Source: DATGMS01 sp035303945 (GTDB taxonomy: Bacteria; Bacteroidota; Bacteroidia; Cytophagales; Cyclobacteriaceae). From it: a stretch of DNA of 64,000 nt. The DNA lies in NCBI GenBank assembly GCA_035303945.1, contig DATGQZ010000050.1, positions 124,001-188,000 on the forward strand, written 5' to 3'. The notes beneath the pieces are model-generated. The model was not told the DNA's origin, ran no database searches, and saw nothing but the letters and a program-made list of their open reading frames with translations. Numbering within the stretch: the stretch's first letter is position 1; every line of letters starts with the position of its first letter. Below, piece after piece: positions 19,049 through 27,310 of this stretch. A program made the position numbers and the translations under genes.

Positions 19049-19330
19049 TCAGAAACGCTTGCCGCTGGCCATTAATTGTTTCTTTCTCTTAGCGTGTCTA
19101 TACCACACAAATCCAATGGCTGCTAATGCTATATAGGGCGCAGAAAACAAATATAGAATTCCCATATTCAAACCGGCCCCCACGGTAATGTCTCCGTTCG
19201 AAACGTTATTCTCGACAGTAGCACGGCACATGGCGCATTGTGCCATCCCATAGCCAACTGAGAAGACAATTAATAAGGCAGTTAATATCGTGCTTTTAAC
19301 AACTCTCATCATAAAGGCAAAGATATTCAA
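19049..19330 (-). CDS. small membrane protein with CAMC motif, end of respiratory cluster
   Basis: 93 residues. An N-terminal signal or anchor (VVKSTILTALLIVFSVGYGM) is followed immediately by AQCAMCRATVENNVSNGD, then a second helix (LYLFSAPYIALAAIGFVWYR) and a basic tail. The CxxC right after the membrane exit would face the periplasm. Downstream of SCO and DUF420 this suggests a role in copper or thiol handling during oxidase assembly, but that is inference from position. It starts 4 bp after the DUF420 stop. Mets at residues 7 and 8 are alternative starts. Confidence 0.7.
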   Translation of the reverse strand: MNIFAFMMRVVKSTILTALLIVFSVGYGMAQCAMCRATVENNVSNGDITVGAGLNMGILYLFSAPYIALAAIGFVWYRHAKRKKQLMASGKRF

Positions 19331-19334
19331 TTAT

Positions 19335-19889
19335 TTAGAAATTGTAGTAAGGACTGATCATCAAGTAAACGACCACTCCGGATATTGTAACGTAAAGCCA
19401 AATGGGATAGGCATATCGTACGATTTTCCTGTGCCGTTCAATTCTACCTGTGTAGCCATAGTAGTAAGCCAGCAAGATGGGAAACAAAGCGACGGCCGCC
19501 AAAAGAATATGACTAATCAGGATAAAATAGTAAATGGTTCTGACGGTACCTTCTCCACCAAAGGTTGTACTTTCGGCAGAGGCGTGGTAGATGACATAGG
19601 ATATCAAAAAAATGGCACCCAATCCAAAGGCTGAGGACATAGCTATTTTATGCTGGGTGATTTTGCCATTCTTGATAAAATACAATCCACACAACAAAGC
19701 TATTGCTGCGGCAGAGTTAATTACCGCATTGAGATGAGGCAAGAAATAAATCCAATCGTGCGTCACATCCAACTTTTCCGGGGAGAACAGAAGTACTGCC
19801 ACCAATACCGGAACGATCACGGATACAAGCACTATCCAGATGTAACTACCTTTGCTGCCAGGGGCATATCTTACGCTATCGCTTTCCAT
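19335..19889 (-). CDS. DUF420 membrane protein (oxidase assembly, CtaM-like)
   Basis: 184 residues with five hydrophobic helices: IWIVLVSVIVPVLVAVLLF, LNAVINSAAAIALLCGLYFI, SAFGLGAIFLISYVIYH, YYFILISHILLAAVALFPIL and YPIWLYVTISGVVVYLMI. His residues in the conserved places (DWIYFLPHLNAV, KITQHKIAMSS, ISHILLAAV, RIERHRKIVRY) match DUF420. In Bacillus and Staphylococcus a DUF420 protein, CtaM, is needed for aa3/caa3 oxidase activity. It sits directly after the SCO gene. Confidence 0.85.
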   Translation of the reverse strand: MESDSVRYAPGSKGSYIWIVLVSVIVPVLVAVLLFSPEKLDVTHDWIYFLPHLNAVINSAAAIALLCGLYFIKNGKITQHKIAMSSAFGLGAIFLISYVIYHASAESTTFGGEGTVRTIYYFILISHILLAAVALFPILLAYYYGYTGRIERHRKIVRYAYPIWLYVTISGVVVYLMISPYYNF

Positions 19890-19904
19890 ATCTGTTCGGT
19901 TAAC

Positions 19905-20588
19905 TTAAGAGGCTTTCTCCTGAGCCATTCCGTGTAACAACACTTTAGATTCTAAAATTAATTTGTCTACACCTTCCCTAGTCGTACCGGAATAATACCC
20001 CCTGATCCTCCCTTCTCCATCGACAAGGATGAATTTGTCACTATGAACAAAATCTTCTGGATTATCAAATCCATCTACAATGGGCAATGCAAATCCACAT
20101 CTCACCAAATCATAGGTCTGCTCCTTAGAACCGGTAAGAAAAAACCATTTATCGGTCCTGGCATTGTACTTACTCGCATAGTCAGCAAGCACTGAAGGCG
20201 TATCATACTCAGGATCTATACTGATAGAGTATATCTGAACCTTATCCTCGTTTCTAAAGGCATCCTGCACCCGCTCCATTTCATTGGACATGATCGGACA
20301 GATACTGGGGCAACTCGTAAAAAAGAAATCTACTATTGTGATTTTCCCCTCCATCTCGCTCCTACCTCTGAAGGAGCTATCCTGTGAGACAAAGGAAAAA
20401 TCTGGTATATAATGCTGTTGTCCCTGAACGAAGTCGCAGGTGCCGAAGGGATCCTCTATGCCCTGCTCATACAACACGGGGATCTCATAGGTGTTGGTTC
20501 CGAAATTTCGTAAAAATAGTATGATCAATACTGGTATCAAGAGTATACATATCAACACCATTATTTTTAATAACCTAAGCTCTTTCAT
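19905..20588 (-). CDS. SCO1/SenC-family copper chaperone
   Basis: 227 residues with an N-terminal membrane anchor (IMVLICILLIPVLIILFLRN) and a periplasmic thioredoxin-like domain. The copper-binding CxxxC is in FFTSCPSICPIMSNEM and the distal His in PEDFVHSDKFILVDGEG, so all three ligands are present. SCO proteins deliver copper to the CuA site of oxidase subunit II, which is encoded in the same cluster. It lies 73 bp after coxD, across a terminator-like hairpin, and may be expressed at a different level from the oxidase genes. Confidence 0.93.
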   Translation of the reverse strand: MKELRLLKIMVLICILLIPVLIILFLRNFGTNTYEIPVLYEQGIEDPFGTCDFVQGQQHYIPDFSFVSQDSSFRGRSEMEGKITIVDFFFTSCPSICPIMSNEMERVQDAFRNEDKVQIYSISIDPEYDTPSVLADYASKYNARTDKWFFLTGSKEQTYDLVRCGFALPIVDGFDNPEDFVHSDKFILVDGEGRIRGYYSGTTREGVDKLILESKVLLHGMAQEKAS

Positions 20589-20602
20589 TCCACTTACATA
20601 AC

Positions 20603-20637
20603 AAAAAAGTAGGTTGAAGATTCCTCCCCAACCTACT
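20603..20637 (-). terminator. terminator-like hairpin inside the respiratory cluster
   Basis: Perfect 9-bp stem AGTAGGTTG/CAACCTACT with a 12-nt loop, followed on the minus strand by six T. It lies between coxD and the SCO gene and could end or attenuate the long act-cox transcript. Confidence 0.8.
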
Positions 20638-20661
20638 TTATTACTTTATTTTTAATAGCCC

Positions 20662-20991
20662 TTACCATCTTACCTGGAAAATCTCTATCCCTTCCTTAAG
20701 AAGAGCAGCGATCAACCATACCAAGAAAATCAATGGCAAGAAGATAGACCAAAACAAGGTTTTGACTTCATCCTTCAAGTGCATGAATTCCAACATGATA
20801 TACGACGCTTTAACCAGCGTAAGAGCAACGAAGACGGTATATAGCAACCAACCTCGTGGCATTGTAAAAGCAAAAACAAATTCTATTACCGTCAAGAATA
20901 GAAGGATACCGGCAACTTTCCAGATTCTCCTGATTTTTTCTTTGTTTCTAGGCATTACTTCCAGTGTGCCTTTATTTTCGTGAGCTGACAT
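20662..20991 (-). CDS. coxD: cytochrome c oxidase subunit IV
   Basis: 109 residues with three transmembrane helices (VAGILLFLTVIEFVFAFTM, WLLYTVFVALTLVKASYIML, FWSIFLPLIFLVWLIAALL), the layout of the prokaryotic COX4/CyoD-like small subunit. MLEFMHLKDEVKTL between helices 2 and 3 is the usual conserved part. Small structural subunit of the inner-membrane oxidase, in order after two subunit III genes. Confidence 0.88.
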   Translation of the reverse strand: MSAHENKGTLEVMPRNKEKIRRIWKVAGILLFLTVIEFVFAFTMPRGWLLYTVFVALTLVKASYIMLEFMHLKDEVKTLFWSIFLPLIFLVWLIAALLKEGIEIFQVRW

Positions 20992-21011
20992 ATCTTGGTA
21001 GCTTTAAGAAT

Positions 21012-21782
21012 TTAGATTAAATAGAAGAAAGTAAACACAAACACCCAAACAAGGTCTACAAAGTGCCAGTACAGTCCGATTTTCTCAACCATTTCATAGT
21101 GTCCTCTCCTTTCATATACGCCAACGGCAGCCTGATAGAAGGCCATGAATAAAAGAGCTACACCTATCGTAACGTGGAACCCGTGGAACCCGGTGATAAA
21201 GAAGAACAATTGAGCAAATGAAGCTGGCCCATATTCGTTCACAATCAGGTTTGCTCCATATACCGTCTCCGTCACCAATTGATTCATGGAATTGACATAG
21301 GTCATTAGTGTACCTTCATCCGAACCATGGATAAAGTGTGTCCATTCCCAAGCCTGACAGCTCAAGAAAGTGATACCGCCTAACAAGGTCCACAGTAACC
21401 ATTTTACCACATCACCTCTATCATTACGGTGTCCAGCCTCTACCGCAAGTACCATGGTCACGGAGCTCATAATCAGGATGAAGGTCATGAGAGCTACGAA
21501 GATCAACGGCATATGCACCCCATGAACAAAGGGAAAGGCATCAAAAATCATCTCTGGGATCGGCCAATATTCATTGGAACTAGCAAAGTCCGCAGCAACG
21601 CCCGCGTAAGCAGGATAGCTAAAACGAATAGCTCCATAAGTGATCAAAAAGGCCGTAAAGGTAAAAATATCCGAAAGCAGGAAAAACCACATCATGAGCT
21701 TTCCATAACTCGCCTTAAGTGGTTCGTTTCCACCACCCCATATCCCCCTTTTGGAGGTGACTTCAATTGCAGTAGATGACAT
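21012..21782 (-). CDS. coxC: cytochrome c oxidase subunit III (second copy in the cluster)
   Basis: 256 residues with seven hydrophobic segments. Conserved features of heme-copper oxidase subunit III are seen: GKLMMWFFLLSDIFTFTAFL, WEWTHFI, FFFITGFHGFHVTIGVALL and the C-terminal GLYWHFVDLVWVFVFTFFYL. It carries a longer loop (residues about 60-90) than the preceding shorter subunit III. It has no catalytic metal; in this enzyme class subunit III stabilises the catalytic core. It lies 23 bp after the shorter copy. Confidence 0.93.
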   Translation of the reverse strand: MSSTAIEVTSKRGIWGGGNEPLKASYGKLMMWFFLLSDIFTFTAFLITYGAIRFSYPAYAGVAADFASSNEYWPIPEMIFDAFPFVHGVHMPLIFVALMTFILIMSSVTMVLAVEAGHRNDRGDVVKWLLWTLLGGITFLSCQAWEWTHFIHGSDEGTLMTYVNSMNQLVTETVYGANLIVNEYGPASFAQLFFFITGFHGFHVTIGVALLFMAFYQAAVGVYERRGHYEMVEKIGLYWHFVDLVWVFVFTFFYLI

Positions 21783-21805
21783 ATTCTAACGTTTAACTTT
21801 AATTT

Positions 21806-22387
21806 CTAATGATTAATTAGCAAAAACATAAATAAATACAACCATAACGCCCCAAGAAAATGCCAATAGGTGGCACACATTTCCAGCGAAGTCAACCGCT
21901 TGGAATGTATCTTATACTTAAAGGACGAAATTAACACAATAATCATAAATATCACACCACTGATCAAGTGGATTGCATGTAGACCGGTCAGAACATACAA
22001 GAATGAACCCGCTGGATTTCCTACAAAGTACACATCCATATCTACCAGGGCTACCCAGCTGTACCACTGCCCGACCAAAAAGGCTATCCCTAATGCTGTA
22101 GTAACTCCCAAGGCTAATTTCAACTGATCCAGTTGATCTTTCTTGGCAGAAAGGTAGGCCCAATGCATTGAAATGCTACTCAAGACAATTATACCCGAAG
22201 TCAACCAAAGAATCTGAGGCAACTCAAACTCCAACCAATTGCCTTCGCCTTGCCGAACGATGTACGCACTGGTCAATCCGGCAAAAATCATCACCACACT
22301 CACAATGAACAGCCACAATGCAAACTTCTTGGGATGCATGGAAATGGGCTGTTCCACTTCTTCACTATAATTTAATCTATGTTCCAT
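21806..22387 (-). CDS. cytochrome c oxidase subunit III-like protein (short form)
   Basis: 193 residues, five helices, the short heme-copper oxidase subunit III form. KKFALWLFIVSVVMIFAGLT, TGLHAIHLISGVIFMIIVLI and the closing ATYWHFLGALWLYLFMFLL match the family. Two adjacent subunit III genes are a regular feature of Bacteroidota ACIII-caa3 clusters; which one assembles with subunit I is not evident. Its ATG shares one base with the stop of ctaB (TAATG), so translation is coupled. Confidence 0.9.
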   Translation of the reverse strand: MEHRLNYSEEVEQPISMHPKKFALWLFIVSVVMIFAGLTSAYIVRQGEGNWLEFELPQILWLTSGIIVLSSISMHWAYLSAKKDQLDQLKLALGVTTALGIAFLVGQWYSWVALVDMDVYFVGNPAGSFLYVLTGLHAIHLISGVIFMIIVLISSFKYKIHSKRLTSLEMCATYWHFLGALWLYLFMFLLINH

Positions 22388-23292
22388 TAGGCAATTTTAT
22401 CCAACAGATAAGCAATTTGTACGATTGGTAAATAAAGGAAAGAACCAAACATAATCCGCAATGCGGACTTCCTAGATCCATCCTTCATCAACGAGAAGGT
22501 CTGCGCCAAAAACAGGACCCCACATACCGTTGCTACTATTCCAGAGTTGATCCCGGTGAGGCCGAAATAGGTCGGCAACAAACCAAGCGGCAACAGGAAT
22601 AAGGTATAAATCATTATTTGAATAGCTGTATTCAAATCTCTTTTTCCTCCATTGGGCAGAAGTTTGAACCCAGCCTTCTTATAATCCTCATCGGCCACCC
22701 AGGCAATCGCCCAAAAATGAGGGAATTGCCAGATAAACTGAATCCCAAATATTATAAGCGCCTCGTGGGATATAACTCCGGTAGCGGCTGTCCAGCCCAA
22801 CAAGGGTGGCAAAGCACCGGGAATAGCTCCTACAAACACTGCAATAGGACCAACCTTCTTGAGAGGAGTGTATACAAAAGCATAAAGTACCATGCTCAAG
22901 ACACCTAACCAAGTCGTCAGCGGATTAGTATACACCCACAAAAGCGTGACACCGGCAATGGCAGTAATAAAGGTAAACCAATAAGCCTCAGCAACAGAAA
23001 TTGTATCCATGGGTAGAGGCCTATTTTTGGTACGCTTCATCAATTTATCAACATCCCTTTCCCAAATTTCATTAGCAGCACAAGAGGCGCCGCTTACAAG
23101 AAAACCGCCTAACATTAAGCCGATGAACGGTACCCAAGAGAAGGTCGTTCCAGAATCGCCTAGGATGAACCCAAATACCGCTGAGAAAGTAACCACCGCC
23201 GAAAGTCTGAATTTAATCAATTCATAATAGGCCTTCAGTCGCACGGATATCAACTCCCCGTAAGTCTTATCGGATAAATCAACAGTATGCAT
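22387..23292 (-). CDS. ctaB: protoheme IX farnesyltransferase (heme O synthase)
   Basis: 301 residues from MHTVDLSDKTYGELISVRLK; the frame is open a further 61 codons upstream, but that lies inside ctaA. UbiA-type polytopic prenyltransferase. The Mg-diphosphate motif is in ANEIWERDVDKLMKRTKNRP, and the late WIA segment in HFWAIAWVADEDYKKAGFK. It farnesylates heme B to heme O, the precursor of the heme A of the oxidase encoded around it. Two bp separate it from ctaA. Confidence 0.95.
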   Translation of the reverse strand: MHTVDLSDKTYGELISVRLKAYYELIKFRLSAVVTFSAVFGFILGDSGTTFSWVPFIGLMLGGFLVSGASCAANEIWERDVDKLMKRTKNRPLPMDTISVAEAYWFTFITAIAGVTLLWVYTNPLTTWLGVLSMVLYAFVYTPLKKVGPIAVFVGAIPGALPPLLGWTAATGVISHEALIIFGIQFIWQFPHFWAIAWVADEDYKKAGFKLLPNGGKRDLNTAIQIMIYTLFLLPLGLLPTYFGLTGINSGIVATVCGVLFLAQTFSLMKDGSRKSALRIMFGSFLYLPIVQIAYLLDKIA

Positions 23293-23294
23293 TT

Positions 23295-24362
23295 TTACTT
23301 CAACGCTAATTGCTTCTGGTCTTTTAACAGCAGCAAGATGATAAACTGTAGCCCTATTATTACCGACCCTATGAAGAGGTGGATAGGCTGTAAGAAAGCA
23401 GGAAGGGCAAAGTAAGAAAGTCCAATGCCTGTAACAATCTCCAAAATGATCATAAGCATCAGCATTTGAGACCACTTTAGGATATTGGATCTTCTAAGCG
23501 AGTGTTTGTATACGTTGTAAACAAACACGATATGTATGGCCAACAGCAATATGGAAAAAGACCGGTGGATGAGAAAACCAATCCCCAAGTGGTCAACCCA
23601 CTCCCCACGGAACAGGTTTCCGAACTGCGCAGCTACAATATCTACTTGCTCCCTGACTTGAGTCCCCATCACTACCTGAATGGCAGTTGACACGAAGGAG
23701 ACCATTAACAACAGATAAAGCCAACCCGGCTTTTCTGTTTTAAGTTGCACTGGGTAAACCAACTTGTACGACCGATAATGTACATACAATAAGAGGCAAA
23801 CCAGCAACAAGGCTAAAACCATATGCACGGTGATCATCCAATGTAAAAGATTGGTCGATACCACAATTGACCCTATCCAACCTTGAAAGATCACCAAGAT
23901 GATATTAAAGAATGATAGCAAGACGATGGACCGGTCTATCGTCCACAAAGGAAGTGAATAGAGGAAAGTTCCTATAATCAACAACCCGATAACCGCCCCT
24001 AGAAGTCTATTGACATATTCAATCCACGTTTTGGTGGGATTAAATTCTTGTTCAACTAAAATAGATTTGTCATTCTTTATTTCTTCAGCCTTTTTTTTAA
24101 ACCCGAGAGATTGCAGCATGGCTACAAACCGCTCATTCTTTTCAACTCTTTTGTTGGAATATATTTCCTGATAATTTTTCGGTAGCTGGTCGACGCTTGT
24201 AGGCGGAACCCAGCTACCGAAACATTTGGGCCAGTCAGGGCATCCCATACCGGATCCGGTGCTTCGGACAACCCCTCCAACCAATATTAAAAGGTACACC
24301 GCAATCGTTGTAATTAAACTTGCCTTGCGGAAAACCTTAATTTTAAGATTCCTTTGATTCAT
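23295..24362 (-). CDS. ctaA: heme A synthase, COX15/CtaA family
   Basis: 355 residues with eight predicted helices. The N-terminal RSTGSGMGCPDWPKCFGSWV carries the conserved loop with its Cys pair, and heme-ligating His residues lie in LLHWMITVHMVLAL and GFLIHRSFSILLLAIHIVF. It oxidises the C8 methyl of heme O to give heme A. Its start overlaps the 3' end of coxA by 20 bp, so it is tightly co-translated with the enzyme it serves. Confidence 0.94.
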   Translation of the reverse strand: MNQRNLKIKVFRKASLITTIAVYLLILVGGVVRSTGSGMGCPDWPKCFGSWVPPTSVDQLPKNYQEIYSNKRVEKNERFVAMLQSLGFKKKAEEIKNDKSILVEQEFNPTKTWIEYVNRLLGAVIGLLIIGTFLYSLPLWTIDRSIVLLSFFNIILVIFQGWIGSIVVSTNLLHWMITVHMVLALLLVCLLLYVHYRSYKLVYPVQLKTEKPGWLYLLLMVSFVSTAIQVVMGTQVREQVDIVAAQFGNLFRGEWVDHLGIGFLIHRSFSILLLAIHIVFVYNVYKHSLRRSNILKWSQMLMLMIILEIVTGIGLSYFALPAFLQPIHLFIGSVIIGLQFIILLLLKDQKQLALK

Positions 24363-26229
24363 CAGTTGTCAAAACAATCCCATCCTCTTCCATAATCTCC
24401 CTTTCTATCTTCACCAGCTCTTGCTCATGGGGAAGATTAGATTCTGGCGTCAAGGACAATGGAACAGTTTGAGGGATGAAGTCTTCTTTTGAACCTGGCT
24501 TAGAATAATCATATGGCCATCTGTAAACGGTTGGAATATCACCAGGCCAGTTGCCGTGTCCAGGGGTAATGGGTGTAGTCCACTCTAAGGTATTTGACCT
24601 CCATGGGTTTTGATTTGCTTTCCTTCCCCTGTACATACTGTAGAAGAAGTTGAACACGAAGATAAACTGCGCAGTGAATGTGACAATAGCCGCAACAGAT
24701 ACGAACATGTTCAAATCGGTAAACTTGTCTGTAAAGTCAAAATTAGTGAAGCTGTAGTATCTTCTTGGGAAACCCGCTATACCGATGTAATGCATCGGGA
24801 AGAATACCAAATACACCCCGACAAAAGACAACCAGAAGTGAATGTAGCCTAGACGTTCGTCCATCATACGGCCAAACATTTTAGGGAACCAATGATACAC
24901 ACCTGCGATCATACTAAAGAATGCCGCAGAACCCATCACTAAATGGAAATGAGCCACGATGAAATAGGTGTCGTGAATCTGAATATCAATCGCGGAGTTA
25001 CCCATAAAGATCCCGGTCAAACCACCTGATATAAAGAAGGACACCATGCCTATCGCAAACAACATCCCGGGAGTAAAGATCAGGTTACCTCTCCACAAGG
25101 TCGTGAGGTAGTTAAACACTTTTACAGCAGATGGCACCGCAATAATCAATGTAAGGAACATGAAGATAGATCCTAAGAAGGGGTTCATGCCCGATACAAA
25201 CATATGGTGCGCCCAAACCACAAATGAAAGGATCGTAATGCCTAACAACGAGATGATCATCGCTTTGTAACCAAAGATTGGCTTACGGGAATTAACGGCA
25301 ATGATTTCAGAAGTAATACCCAAAGCAGGAAGAATAACAATATATACTTCAGGGTGGCCCAAGAACCAGAACAAGTGCTGATACAATACGGCGCTACCGC
25401 CAGTATGAGGAAGAGCCTCTCCACCGATGTAGATATCAGACAGGTAGAAGCTGGTACCGAAGCTGCGGTCGAATAAAAGCAATAAGGCGGCTCCGAACAA
25501 TACCGGGAAGGCCAACAAGCCAACCACCGCTGTTAAGAATAGCGCCCATATGGTCAATGGAAGCCTCGAAAAGGACATCCCCTTCGTACGTAAGTTGATA
25601 ACGGTTGATATATAGTTGATCCCACCCAACAACTGTGAAGCAATAAATAACACCATAGATACCAACCACAAGGTCATACCTGCACCGGAGCCAGGAATAG
25701 CCTGTTCAAGCGCAGACAGTGGTGGGTATACGGTCCAACCACCTGCTGCGGGACCTTTTTCCAAGAAGAGGGAGATAAACATGACAACACCGGCAAGGAA
25801 AAACAGCCAGTAAGAAAGCATGTTCATAAAACCGGAAGCCATATCCCTTGCTCCGATTTGAAGCGGAATAAGGAAGTTGGCGAAGGTTCCACTCAATCCG
25901 GCGGTTAGCACGAAGAATACCATGATAGTACCGTGCATGGTCACCAAAGCCAAATAGAAGTTAGGGTCCAATTGTCCCGATTCGTTGATCCAGCCTCCCA
26001 ACAATGGCTTAAGGAATGTCATATCCATTTCAGGGAAGCCCAACTGCAACCTAAACAGCACAGAAAGGAAGCCACCGATGATTGCCCAGAATATCCCCGT
26101 AACCAAGAATTGTTTGCCGATCATTTTATGGTCGGTGGTAAAGAGATATTTGGATACAAAGCTATCAGAATGCTCGTGGTGGTCGTGAGCATCATGAGTA
26201 TGGTGAGTTGACACGTTAGCTACTGCCAT
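24343..26229 (-). CDS. coxA: cytochrome c oxidase subunit I
   Basis: 628 residues, the proton-pumping catalytic subunit with heme a, heme a3 and CuB. The CuB/cross-linked tyrosine motif is in LFWFLGHPEVYIVILPALG, the CuB histidine pair in FVVWAHHMFVSG, and the a/a3 ligands in DIQIHDTYFIVAHFHLVMGS; a low-spin heme ligand lies in LVTMHGTIMVFFVLTAG. The N-terminus is His-rich (STHHTHDAHDHHEHSDS). The C-terminal tail (about 100 residues) is hydrophilic. It is an A-type oxidase placed directly after subunit II. Confidence 0.97.
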   Translation of the reverse strand: MAVANVSTHHTHDAHDHHEHSDSFVSKYLFTTDHKMIGKQFLVTGIFWAIIGGFLSVLFRLQLGFPEMDMTFLKPLLGGWINESGQLDPNFYLALVTMHGTIMVFFVLTAGLSGTFANFLIPLQIGARDMASGFMNMLSYWLFFLAGVVMFISLFLEKGPAAGGWTVYPPLSALEQAIPGSGAGMTLWLVSMVLFIASQLLGGINYISTVINLRTKGMSFSRLPLTIWALFLTAVVGLLAFPVLFGAALLLLFDRSFGTSFYLSDIYIGGEALPHTGGSAVLYQHLFWFLGHPEVYIVILPALGITSEIIAVNSRKPIFGYKAMIISLLGITILSFVVWAHHMFVSGMNPFLGSIFMFLTLIIAVPSAVKVFNYLTTLWRGNLIFTPGMLFAIGMVSFFISGGLTGIFMGNSAIDIQIHDTYFIVAHFHLVMGSAAFFSMIAGVYHWFPKMFGRMMDERLGYIHFWLSFVGVYLVFFPMHYIGIAGFPRRYYSFTNFDFTDKFTDLNMFVSVAAIVTFTAQFIFVFNFFYSMYRGRKANQNPWRSNTLEWTTPITPGHGNWPGDIPTVYRWPYDYSKPGSKEDFIPQTVPLSLTPESNLPHEQELVKIEREIMEEDGIVLTTDESKES

Positions 26230-26251
26230 AATATTATTTAATTATATCAAA

Positions 26252-27289
26252 TTATTTATTGCTTTCGCCTATCTGAATTGCTGCTAGTTCTTTGATTTCA
26301 TCAGGAGCATTAGACAACAAATCAGGATCCTGCTCTATAAAGGTTGCTTGTTCATTATACCATTTCTGATATTCATCAGGCTCAAGCACAGTAATTACTT
26401 TTCTCATTGAGAAGTGACCGCTGCCACATACCTCTGTACAGGCAATTTCATATTGAAACTCAGCATCACCCAATTCCTCCTGCATTTCAGCAGTAGTCTT
26501 GTTTGCGACAAACCAGAAACGAGTAGGCATACCTGGCACAGCATCCATTTTTACTCTCATATGGGGAATAAATACAGAATGCAACACGTCCCTTGCTCTG
26601 ATCATCAACAAAACAGGTTCGCCTTTTGGCACAACCACATTTTGAGAGCCAAAATCGTCTAATGCATTTTTGTCGGAGAAGTTGATCCCACGGGTATTCG
26701 TACCGGTTATCAATCGGTAATCATATTCACCCATTTGTTTGTCCTTCCCGGGATATCTGATTTCCCAAGCAAACTGGTAGCCCAAGATTTCGATAGCATG
26801 AGCATTTTCGGGAGCTGGAGAAGTGATATCAGACCAAGCTTTCCAGCCGGTTAAAACCAACACAGTCAAAACAAGTGCAGGGACTAAGGTCCAGATAACT
26901 TCCAACTTATTATTGTCGGGATAATAGGCTGCTCTCTTGTTTTCGTTGTACTGATATTTATAGCTAAACCAGAACAACAGGATATGTGTAATGATAAACA
27001 CAATCCCAGTCACCCCCATGGTGATCCAGAACAGTCGATCTGTAATAATACCGTGATCTGAGGCTATAGGAATTTGGTAATTGTTGTACTCTTTTATTGA
27101 ATACCAAACCAACCAGCCGCCCATACCAATCAAGAACAGCATAAACAGCCCAGCATTTATTTTGTTGCTCCCAGTAACCCGCTTTTTGTGCGAGCCTTTA
27201 ACCACTGAAACCAACGTTTGTATCCTGTACACCATCCATATGATGGAAACCAACAATACAACACCTATAGCAATAAGAAATCCGTACAT
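26252..27289 (-). CDS. coxB: cytochrome c oxidase subunit II
   Basis: 345 residues. The periplasmic cupredoxin domain has the complete CuA site: His in HSVFIPHMRVKMDAVPG and CTEVCGSGHFSMRK with both Cys, the His and the Met. No cytochrome c domain is fused to the C-terminus, unlike many caa3 enzymes, so electrons must come from a separate heme domain. Four hydrophobic segments precede the CuA domain (YGFLIAIGVVLLVSIIWMVY, AGLFMLFLIGMGGWLVWYS, MGVTGIVFIITHILLFWF, VIWTLVPALVLTVLVL), two more than the usual pair. Confidence 0.95.
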   Translation of the reverse strand: MYGFLIAIGVVLLVSIIWMVYRIQTLVSVVKGSHKKRVTGSNKINAGLFMLFLIGMGGWLVWYSIKEYNNYQIPIASDHGIITDRLFWITMGVTGIVFIITHILLFWFSYKYQYNENKRAAYYPDNNKLEVIWTLVPALVLTVLVLTGWKAWSDITSPAPENAHAIEILGYQFAWEIRYPGKDKQMGEYDYRLITGTNTRGINFSDKNALDDFGSQNVVVPKGEPVLLMIRARDVLHSVFIPHMRVKMDAVPGMPTRFWFVANKTTAEMQEELGDAEFQYEIACTEVCGSGHFSMRKVITVLEPDEYQKWYNEQATFIEQDPDLLSNAPDEIKELAAIQIGESNK

Positions 27290-27310
27290 AATTCTATTCT
27301 TTTCGGATAA

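Noticed and set aside
22387..23475. ctaB with a 61-residue N-terminal extension
   Set aside because: The extension overlaps ctaA in another frame and is not membrane-protein-like; the Met at 23292 fits the family.
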